DNA of 64,000 nucleotides from Phycisphaerae bacterium. Lineage in GTDB: Bacteria; Planctomycetota; Phycisphaerae; UBA1845; UTPLA1. The stretch covers positions 225,937 to 289,936 of the forward strand of contig DATEMU010000014.1 in assembly GCA_035275405.1 (NCBI GenBank), written 5' to 3'. The position numbers were made by a program, and so were the translations under genes. This document shows positions 9,066 to 16,500 of the stretch, one piece after another. Below the pieces are notes generated by a model. That model worked only from the letters and a program-made list of their open reading frames with translations, did not search any database and had not been told where the DNA came from. Positions within the stretch are counted from its first letter, which is position 1. Each line of letters starts with the position of its first letter.

Positions 9066-9523
9066 ATTTTGCCCCCCTGTGGCCTAATGGACAATGGAAC
9101 GGAGGCCATCGCGGGGAGGTTGGTGGCTCGCAACATCGCGCGAATGACGTATGGCTGGTTTGCCTGAAAGACCGCTGGATCGAGGCCAACGGTTTCAAGC
9201 CAATAGGTCCCTTCTGTCGAGGCAATGAGTTGATCGTTCGGTTGCGGTACTTGATCCAGCGGCGTTTCATACGCCACGTTGCCGGCCGCATCCATGATGC
9301 AGATTCGAATCTTCTGTGCAGTCTCGAAGTGAAGAGTGATATCGTCAGGGGTCAGATTGGTGGCACCGTGAAAAATACGCAGTTGTCCGCTGAGGACCGC
9401 CTCCGTATCGACATAACCAACCGTAAAATCAGCGATCCGCCAGTCTTCCAATTCCTCTCTTGAGGCACCTTTGTGAGATTGGACGGGTGTTGCCTTGACG
9501 CCAACATGTTGCTGCCAACTCAT
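9062..9523 (-). CDS. Unknown beta-rich protein, first gene of a three-gene operon
   Basis: A 153-residue protein beginning MSWQQHVGVKATPVQSHKGA. The C-terminal two thirds read as a single Ig-like beta domain (for example GQLRIFHGATNLTPDDITLH, KIRICIMDAAGNVAYETPL, YVIRAMLRATNL). The start at 9523 is preferred to the longer in-frame ATG at 9730 because GGGAG stands 7 bases before it and the extra 69 residues look unlike coding sequence. It heads the operon 9523-7548, whose three members overlap or nearly touch. Function is unknown; no export signal is seen, so it is probably cytoplasmic or carried out by an unlinked system. Confidence 0.62.
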   Translation of the reverse strand: MSWQQHVGVKATPVQSHKGASREELEDWRIADFTVGYVDTEAVLSGQLRIFHGATNLTPDDITLHFETAQKIRICIMDAAGNVAYETPLDQVPQPNDQLIASTEGTYWLETVGLDPAVFQANQPYVIRAMLRATNLPAMASVPLSIRPQGGKI

Positions 9524-9954
9524 ATCGTGACTCCCATGCGTTTGAAACTCAAAAAAATGTTGCCCGTCGATACCAATGCGCCGGTCGCAGACGACGCCGA
9601 ACCGGGTTATTGCTGTACACATCAGGACGGACAGTCCTAGATTCACAAGGATTGTAATCCCCGTTGCAGTAGAGTATTTCTTGGGGCATGGCCGTTCTCT
9701 GGAGTCCACCGACCGTACGATCCATGACAAGTTTACGGTACGGGCTACTCCTCAAAATGTACAATCGCATTTATTGCTCGAGCTTTTCGGCATTATCCTC
9801 GGCGTTCGAGTGCATGCCCAGAAAACCACCGGGATGTGTCGGTAATTGTATAATGGCCTACCGTCGCGCCTACCTATGATCGGCGGCTAAAGTGGTCGAG
9901 GTTCGACTTGAGGCCCAAGCATCCTTAACCCAAGTTGATTCAGTATGTTGCGTA
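9524..9954. other. Intergenic region between the unknown operon and repL-like gene
   Basis: No gene is supported. The sequence is less GC-rich than its surroundings and must contain the promoter for the three-gene minus-strand operon and the end of the RepL-like transcript. No clear hairpin terminator was seen. Confidence 0.4.
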
Positions 9955-10593
9955 TCAGGTTGGTACGTTGGATCCACCGCATTCGGTAGCGGCCGAACCA
10001 GGCGAGGGGAGGGACGCCATGTCTCCGAGTTGAAGTTCCTGTTGCCGGCCCGCGCCCTTGAGATGGTACGTCCGCACGAATGCCAGACGGTCCCCGTTGA
10101 ACATGAAACGGATGTTGACGAAGAACACGCCGTCGCTGGGGCTGCGGTACAGGAATTCCTTTTCCAGCAGTTCCCGCACCCCGCGCTGATACGTGCGGTC
10201 GCTGATACCGTGATCCTTGGCGACGTACTGATTGAGCTTGATTTCGTCGGAGCCAGGATTCGCCCGCATTTCGTGGTAGACGAGTTCGAACACCTGCAGG
10301 CCTGTCTTGGAGAGATCCGCCGCCTGTTTGATGCCGTCGAGGAACATCTTCACGAATCGGCTGCTGTCAACTTCCTCTTCCCACCAGAAGCCCATGCCGC
10401 CGATGCCTTTGATTTCGCCGCTGCTGTTGTCAACGATGACCGAACCTCTGCCGCCCGGCACCTGAAATCGCTTGGTCCGCGTTGTCAGTCCGCTGGTGGT
10501 CGGCACGCTTGGATTGGTTCGATAAACCGGGAATCCGCGCTTGGTGCTGACTTGATTCCCAGCGAGCCCCGCAATCTGTCGCACTTCCGTCAT
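9955..10593 (-). CDS. RepL-like winged-helix plasmid replication protein
   Basis: A 212-residue protein whose central part matches the RepL-type pattern: a helix FVKMFLDGIKQAADLSKTG, then QVFELVYHEM, IKLNQYVAKDHGISDRTYQR (helix-turn-helix) and a wing ending DGVFFVNIRFMFNGDR, which corresponds to the VNP-x-x-F end of RepL winged helices. RepL proteins initiate replication of small plasmids by binding near or within their own gene. The N-terminal 45 residues are low complexity and the tail is Pro/Ser-rich. A perfect DnaA box and several dyads lie upstream at 10640-10880. It could instead be a transcription regulator with the same fold. Length and motif order support RepL moderately well. Confidence 0.6.
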   Translation of the reverse strand: MTEVRQIAGLAGNQVSTKRGFPVYRTNPSVPTTSGLTTRTKRFQVPGGRGSVIVDNSSGEIKGIGGMGFWWEEEVDSSRFVKMFLDGIKQAADLSKTGLQVFELVYHEMRANPGSDEIKLNQYVAKDHGISDRTYQRGVRELLEKEFLYRSPSDGVFFVNIRFMFNGDRLAFVRTYHLKGAGRQQELQLGDMASLPSPGSAATECGGSNVPT

Positions 10594-11192
10594 TTTCCGC
10601 CTCCGATTCTGTCACTAGACAGACAGCACATTGGCACATGACCGACAAAGGCGCAAGACCTTTTTGTCGGTACGCCGACTGATCCTGACGGTTGGCCGTC
10701 AATTCGTGACGGTTCGGTTTGATGAAAATCAAAGAGTTGCACCCTCGCTCTTTCTTATTACTAAATAGCACCCAATGCGGCCGACGCCGGAGCGCGCCTC
10801 CGGATCGCTGGCGACGGCGTCGGCCAGCCGGCACTATTGAAAGAACCGCTCCACAACGGGACAGACCTGTGGATAACTTTCAGAGCATCGGGCCAACCGT
10901 GATGAGAAGGCAACAAAGAGCTACCCGAGTGTTGCGCGATGTGTACACGAAGCCGTTACTTCGAGTTCGCGGAGAGGCCGTAGGGCATTCAGGAAAAGTA
11001 TCGAGCCTGACGAACCGCCCCAGCTTCGCATTAGGGAGCCCGCACAAGCTAGAAACGGCATTGGACGACCAAAACACCCCCTGTCAGTAGGACTACGCTC
11101 TTAGATCCACTCTTGCGCATTGGCCAGCGTCGTGAGTCAACATGACCGGCGACGATTCAAATTGAACCTGTGGCTACGTCAGGCAGGCGAGG
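10594..11192. other. Intergenic region with dyads and a DnaA box, candidate origin
   Basis: No gene is supported. Four structures stand out. CCGACAAA (10642) pairs with TTTGTCGG (10663) around a short loop. TGACGGTT is repeated near 10687 and 10707. GGCCGACGCC (10779-10788) is a perfect inverted partner of GGCGTCGGCC (10816-10825), with an inner CCGGAG/CTCCGG stem. TGTGGATAA at 10868-10876 is a perfect match to the DnaA-box consensus read on the minus strand. Lying directly upstream of the RepL-like gene, this is where a vegetative origin would be expected, but an AT-rich unwinding element is not obvious. Confidence 0.45.
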
Positions 11193-12548
11193 TCACGGAG
11201 CGAGCATCGCCTCGACGAAGCCGCCCAGGTCAGCCCCGTTTGCGGAACCGTCACGATTAATGTCGGCACAAAGAAGATGCCAGGGATCAATGTCCACACC
11301 GAGCAAGACATCGACCATCGTCGGAAGGTCGAGAGCGTCAACCTGCCCGCTCTGGTCGAAGTCCGCCGCGGGCGAGCACGGACGGCAATCGAGAAAGAAC
11401 ACATTATCGAGCAAACCCTCATCGACGCCGCTGTAGAACTCGCCACGGATGGTCAATTCGGACAGGGAACCGAACACGTCGGCAAAATCCTGCATCGTCG
11501 GCACTTGCCCGTCGCTCGTTCGCGACCATTGTGCCGAGGGTTGGAGCGGCACCGCAAAGTGCGTCCATCCGTTGTCGGCCGGATTGGATTCCGCCGCGAA
11601 TTGCAGCGTCAGTTCCGAGCCGGTGACGTTGACCATTCGCAGGCCCTCTGACGGGTCCGGCTGGGCGACCGGCGTTGCGCGCAGATCGAACTCCAGGATG
11701 CTGCCGAGCAACACAGTGCGATCCCCTAGGAACTTGGCAGGTGCCAGGTAGCGCCATTCAACGCCATCGGCAAGATCGGATACCGTGAAGCAGCCGCCGG
11801 GGTTCCCCGTCGAATTCGCCCAAGCCGGTGGGTTCGTATCCCGAAGCGTCCACCAGCCTTCGTCGTCTGCGTCGAAGGTGCTGGCCGGGCAATCCGGGGA
11901 TGGGCCGTTGAGAACGACGTTGTCCAAGCCATCGGTGTCATTGCCGCTCCGGTACTCGGCCCGGATGTAGAGAGCCGTCAGCGCCGCCAGAGCTTGTTGC
12001 AAATCCGAAGGAGTCGCTGCCGGCCCGCTCAAAGTATTGACGTGCCACCCGCCCCCGGCAGCCAGCAAGACGTGATAGCGCGTCCATCCAGTTCGCGGAT
12101 TGTAGGAAGTGTTGAGCGCCAGCGTCATTCCGCCGCCTTGGATGACGACATCGGCGATATCGTACTGGCTGCTTGTGGATGACTGCTTCTGGTCGAAACT
12201 GAGAACGCCGCCATACACCGCCGACTGTTCGCCCAGGAAGCCGGACGGGGCCTGCCAATAGGAGGTTCGTCCGTCATTGGGATCGACGTGCTGGAAGTAG
12301 CCGCCGAGATTGCCTCCTTGCTCCACCCACGCGAGATTTCCCTCGGGAACTGGCGTCGGATCGAGCGGGCTGAGATTGACCGTCCGCATCGCCGTCCAGC
12401 CGTCCGGATCGGCATTAAAGTGGCTTTCGGCGACAATAGGTTGGGCTTGAAGTCCCTCAACGCACCAGGCGCAAGCGAAAGCAGCCAGAAACACGGATCG
12501 TCCAATTTGCAGCGACAAGCGGTTTTTCATCCCAGCCAGAACTGTCAT
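11193..12548 (-). CDS. Secreted protein with laminin-B-like repeats and C-terminal dockerin-like domain
   Basis: A 451-residue exported protein. After MTVLAGMKNRLSLQ comes a signal peptide (SVFLAAFACAWCVEGLQAQ). Two related modules follow, beginning SHFNADPDGWTAMRTV and TFDADDEGWWTLRD. Each carries the F-x-x-D-x-E/D-G-W opening and the later YWQAPSGFLG / YLAPAKFLGD turn that are typical of laminin IV/B-like carbohydrate-binding modules. The end has two dockerin-type calcium loops, ADFDQSGQVDALDL and ADINRDGSANGADL, as is common in secreted Planctomycetota proteins. Start at 12548 has GGAAGGGG upstream; 12530 is possible. It is an odd passenger among transfer genes and is divergent from a small XRE regulator. 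Substrate or partner unknown. Confidence 0.85.
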   Translation of the reverse strand: MTVLAGMKNRLSLQIGRSVFLAAFACAWCVEGLQAQPIVAESHFNADPDGWTAMRTVNLSPLDPTPVPEGNLAWVEQGGNLGGYFQHVDPNDGRTSYWQAPSGFLGEQSAVYGGVLSFDQKQSSTSSQYDIADVVIQGGGMTLALNTSYNPRTGWTRYHVLLAAGGGWHVNTLSGPAATPSDLQQALAALTALYIRAEYRSGNDTDGLDNVVLNGPSPDCPASTFDADDEGWWTLRDTNPPAWANSTGNPGGCFTVSDLADGVEWRYLAPAKFLGDRTVLLGSILEFDLRATPVAQPDPSEGLRMVNVTGSELTLQFAAESNPADNGWTHFAVPLQPSAQWSRTSDGQVPTMQDFADVFGSLSELTIRGEFYSGVDEGLLDNVFFLDCRPCSPAADFDQSGQVDALDLPTMVDVLLGVDIDPWHLLCADINRDGSANGADLGGFVEAMLAP

Positions 12549-12599
12549 GGCATAACCCCTTCCAGGAGCCCGTAGGGCCCCCCCCGAGCGCAAAGTCGC

Positions 12600-12657
12600 T
12601 GCTGCTAAACTAGCAGCAGACCTGCCGGAGTTTAGCTTGCTGCTGCAATGGCAGCAA
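12600..12657. promoter_or_regulatory. Two inverted repeats between divergent dockerin and XRE genes
   Basis: TGCTGCTA-AAC-TAGCAGCA at 12600-12618 is a perfect 8-bp dyad. TTGCTGC-N7-GCAGCAA at 12637-12657 is a second dyad of the same word and overlaps the XRE start codon at 12648. Two copies of a GCTGCT-type palindrome between a small XRE gene and its divergent neighbour look like operators for the XRE protein. The repeats are seen; the binding is inferred. Confidence 0.5.
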
Positions 12658-12881
12658 GGGCACAACATAAACCGGCCTATCGGAGGATGTGCGGGATGCT
12701 CCGCGCCATGCGGGCCAAGGCCGGCCTGACGCAACGAGACCTCGCCCGTAAACTCAGGATGCACAACACGATGGTGCACCGATCGGAGATCGGCGACCGC
12801 CGCATTGACCCGGTGGAGTTCGCGGCATGGTGCCGCGCCTGCGATGCCGATCCGGGTGACGTGATCCGGAATCTCGGATAA
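12648..12881 (+). CDS. Small XRE-family helix-turn-helix regulator
   Basis: A 77-residue single-domain DNA-binding protein. The helix-turn-helix spans MRAKAGLTQRDLARKLRMHN and the following TMVHRSEIGDRRIDPVEFAAW, the usual Cro/C1-type five-helix layout. There is no effector domain. It is divergent from the dockerin protein, and two dyads in the shared upstream region are plausible autoregulatory operators. No strong ribosome-binding site precedes the ATG; residue 14 or 17 (both Met) could also start it. The target beyond its own promoter is unknown. Confidence 0.75.
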   Translation: MAARAQHKPAYRRMCGMLRAMRAKAGLTQRDLARKLRMHNTMVHRSEIGDRRIDPVEFAAWCRACDADPGDVIRNLG

Positions 12882-13232
12882 TACCGATGCCGGGGAGCGT
12901 TTTGCGGCTTTCCGATTGAATGAATCGTCAGAACCTGCTATGCGATTTGCGAAATATCACACTGCGGGAATATGTCTGACGGAACGTCACAGACCGACAA
13001 CAAGTCCTTCGCATGGCTCAATACGGGCTCGGTCGACTTGTCGCCGCTAGAAGCCGAAACGGGTCATGCCGGGGTTTCATCAGGCATCCAGGAACGCATC
13101 CGTCTTGATTGTTCCTGATCATGGGCCGCAAGTCACGTCCCCCGCGGCATCCCATTCTGCTGTTTCCGCCCGAGGCGGATGATCCGCCGGTCGCCCTGGA
13201 AAAACCCCCCGATTCCAACACAGGAGGCAAAC
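12882..13232. other. Intergenic region upstream of the DarB-like operon
   Basis: About 350 bases with no supported gene. An in-frame ATG at 13109 opens a frame that runs into the downstream methyltransferase-helicase, but it would read through the ribosome-binding site and most of the small gene at 13233, so it is not used. Confidence 0.45.
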
Positions 13233-13544
13233 ATGCCGTACAAGACAATCATCATCGAGCTTCTGCGACAGCGACCGAGACTGCACGGCAAGCTCCGCCG
13301 CAAGCGCAAGGTCCTCGACGTGGTCAATCGCTACGCGCGCGAACTGAAGACGCTCCACGAAGACTGGACGATGAGACTGTCGAAGGGCCAGCCGGACATC
13401 GATCCGAGCCAGATCGCCAGCGCGGCGATGGAATTCGCACTCATCGAGATGAAGGATCGTTTGCGGCACGCGTCACCGCCGGGCGAGCCGCCGTTGTCGG
13501 ACATCGCAGGGGATCGGTCCCGCAATCGCACGTCGCGCGCCTGA
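13233..13544 (+). CDS. Small basic element protein upstream of DarB-like gene
   Basis: A 103-residue protein beginning MPYKTIIIELLRQRPRLHGK and continuing with charged helices (RRKRKVLDVVNRYARELKTL, IASAAMEFALIEMKDRL). No family is recognised. CAGGAGG lies at optimal distance before the ATG. Its TGA stop overlaps, by a CTGA at 13541-13544, the point where the long methyltransferase-helicase frame becomes free of other coding, so the two are probably translated in a coupled way. It may be a helper of that protein or a separate structural/transfer factor. Confidence 0.65.
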   Translation: MPYKTIIIELLRQRPRLHGKLRRKRKVLDVVNRYARELKTLHEDWTMRLSKGQPDIDPSQIASAAMEFALIEMKDRLRHASPPGEPPLSDIAGDRSRNRTSRA

Positions 13545-16500
13545 GCTGGTCGAGCCAGCCGACGCTCTTCGACCTGCTGTCCTCGCCCCAGGAAGGCCTA
13601 GCAGCCTCTGAATCTTCCCCGCGTTCAGAACGGTTCACACCGAAAACCGACAAAGCACCGCCCAGTACTCCGGTCCAGATCGCCGGCGGCGAAAAAGAGA
13701 AAGCTCGCGACATCATCGCCGCGATTCGCATGCTTCAGAAGGTCGAGGGAGAAAATCGGCTCGCAACTCATGACGAGCGCCAGGTGCTTGCCCGCTTTGC
13801 CGGCTTCGGGCCGGTCGCACTTTTGATTTTTCCCGACCCGGTAACACAGCACTACAAGGACGCCGGCTGGCAGAAGCTCGGCACGGAACTGAAAGCACTT
13901 CTAAGCCCCGCGGAATACAACAGCGCCAAGCGCACGACATTCAACGCCTTCTACACGTCGCCAACCGTCATCGCGTCCATTCACGAGGCTATCTCGCGAT
14001 TGGGCGTCCCCTCCGATGCCATGATCCTGGAGCCCGGATGCGGCATCGGCAATTTCATGAGTCAGGGAAGCGAGCAGTATCGCTTTATCGGCGTCGAGCT
14101 GGACTCGATATCGGGACGGATCGCGCGGGCGCTTCATCCCGACCAAGACATTCGCATTGAAAGTTTCCGCGAGACAAAACTGCCCGAGGAGCGCATCGGC
14201 GCGGTTGTCGGCAACGTGCCCTTTGCCGACACCAAGCTCGACTACCACGGACAGAAGCTCTCGCTTCACGATTTCTTTCTCGCCAAGTCGGTCGATTCCC
14301 TCAAACTCGGCGGTGTGCTGGCCCTGGTCACGTCCCACTTCACGCTCGACAAGCAGAATGCCGCCATCCGCGAGTATCTCGCCTCGAAGGCCGACTTCGT
14401 CGGAGCCATACGGCTGCCATCCCACGCCTTCAAGCGCGAAGGCACGGCAGTCGTCACAGACATCCTGTTCCTGCGCAAGCGCGCTCCCGGCGAACCCGCT
14501 CAACACGTCGATACGCAGTGGCTGGGTATCGCGCCAATTGTCATCGACGGCGCCGACGTTCCGGTCAATCGCTACTTCCTCAACCACCCGGAGATGGTTC
14601 TCGGCGACTGGACTCGCAAGGACACGCTCTATGGCGGGGAAGGATACAGCGTTCGTGGCAGCGGGGACCTCTCGGCGAAGCTGAAAGACGCCATTGGCAT
14701 GCTGCCGCAGTTCGCGCCGTCGCAATGGTCACAGACCGCGGAAGAATCTACTCCGTCCTTCACACCACCGCCGGCGGAACGCCACATCAACGAAGGCAGT
14801 TTCTTCGTCGGCAGCGACCGGGGGATTTGCCAACTGGTGGGCGGTCAGACCGTGCCGGTCGTGTACGGCGGCACGGCGCTGAAGGCCGCCGGCACTCTCA
14901 CCGGCCGCCGGCTCGCTTCTCTGATCGGCTTGCGCGACCACGCTCGCCGCGTGCTGCAATCACAAAATGAAGGTTGGCCGACGGAGCATCGAGAAGAAGC
15001 GAGGCGTGACCTCAACCAAGCCTTCGATCGTTTTCAACGCACCTACGGACCCATCAACAAGACCTCCTTCAGCGAGAGTCGCGACGGCAGCGTGATCCGA
15101 CGGCGGCCGAACCTCGTCAAGTTTATTGAAGATCCCGACGCGATGCTGGTGATGTCGCTCGAAGATTACGACGAGGTCACCGAAAAGGCCTCCAAAGCCG
15201 CCATCATGACCAAGGACGTGGTGGGCAAGACGCCGCCCGTCACGCAAGTTCGCAGTGCCGAGGAAGGCTTGCTCGTGTCGCTCAACCAGCGGGGCAGGGT
15301 GGACCTGCCCTTCATCGCCGGCCTTTACGGCAAACCGGAGCAGCAGGTTATCAGCGAACTGGGCGACTTGGTCTTCCATGACCCCGAATCGAAATCATGG
15401 AAGACCGCCGACGACTACTTGTCCGGCAACGTTCGCGCCAAGCTGGCAGCCGCCGAGAAGGCCGGGCGGGCCTACGCCCAGAACACCGAGGCGCTGTGGC
15501 GCGTGCAGCCCGAGGACGTGCTGCCCGGCGACATCGACGCCAATCTCGGCGCGCCGTGGATACCCGCCAGCGACATCCAGGCATTCGCGGCCGATTTGTT
15601 CCATGTCGAGCCGTCGATCATCCCGGTCAGTCATCTTCAAAAGGACGCGGTTTGGAGCGTGGACGCCGGCCACGCCGCGAAGGCGTCCGTCGCGGCAACT
15701 TCCGACTACGGCACCGCCCGTGCTAACGGCACGTGGCTACTTGATCTGGCCCTCAACATGAAGTCGCCGGTCATCTACGACGTGATCGATCATGGCGACG
15801 GCGAGGAGCGCGTTGTCAACCAGGAAGAGACGATGGCCGCGCGCGAGAAACAGAAGCTGATCAAGGAGCGCTTCCGCGCATGGGTATTCACTGACCCCGA
15901 ACGCATCGAGCGGCTGGTGCGGGTTTACAACGACATTTACAACAACCTGCGGCCACGCCTCTTCGATGGCTCGCACCTCGACTTCCCCGGCATGAACCAG
16001 ACCGTTCGCCTGCGGTCGCACCAGGCCGACGCCGTGTGGCGGGGGATGAGTTCTGGCAACACGCTGCTAGCGCACGCTGTCGGCGCCGGCAAGACGTTCA
16101 CGATGGCCGCGACCGGCATGAAAATGAAACAGGCGGGGCTCATCAAGAAACCGATGTACGTTGTTCCCAACCACCTGCTGGAACAGTTCGCCCGCGAATT
16201 CATGCAGCTCTATCCCAACGCCAAACTGCTGGTCGCCACCAAGGAGGACCTGCGCCGCGACCGTCGCAAGTTGTTGACCGCCAAGATCGCCAGTGGCGAA
16301 TGGGACGGGATTCTCGTCACACATTCGTCGTTCGAGCGTATCGGCATGTCACGGGATTACCAGGAGAAGTTCCTTATCGAGCAGATCGCCGAGTACGACG
16401 AGCTGCTTCGCGAACACGCCGGCGCCAAAGGCGCGAATCGCAATCTCATCAAGCAGATCGAGAAACAGAAAGCTGCCCGCGTGGAGCGCCTGAAAGACCT

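Noticed and set aside
9892..10641. 249-codon plus-strand open frame
   Set aside because: Antisense to the RepL-like gene; no ribosome-binding site and no recognisable motif.
13109..13540. Upstream extension of the DarB-like frame from an ATG at 13109
   Set aside because: It would overlap nearly all of the small gene at 13233, which has an excellent ribosome-binding site, and the translation is low-complexity Arg/Pro sequence.
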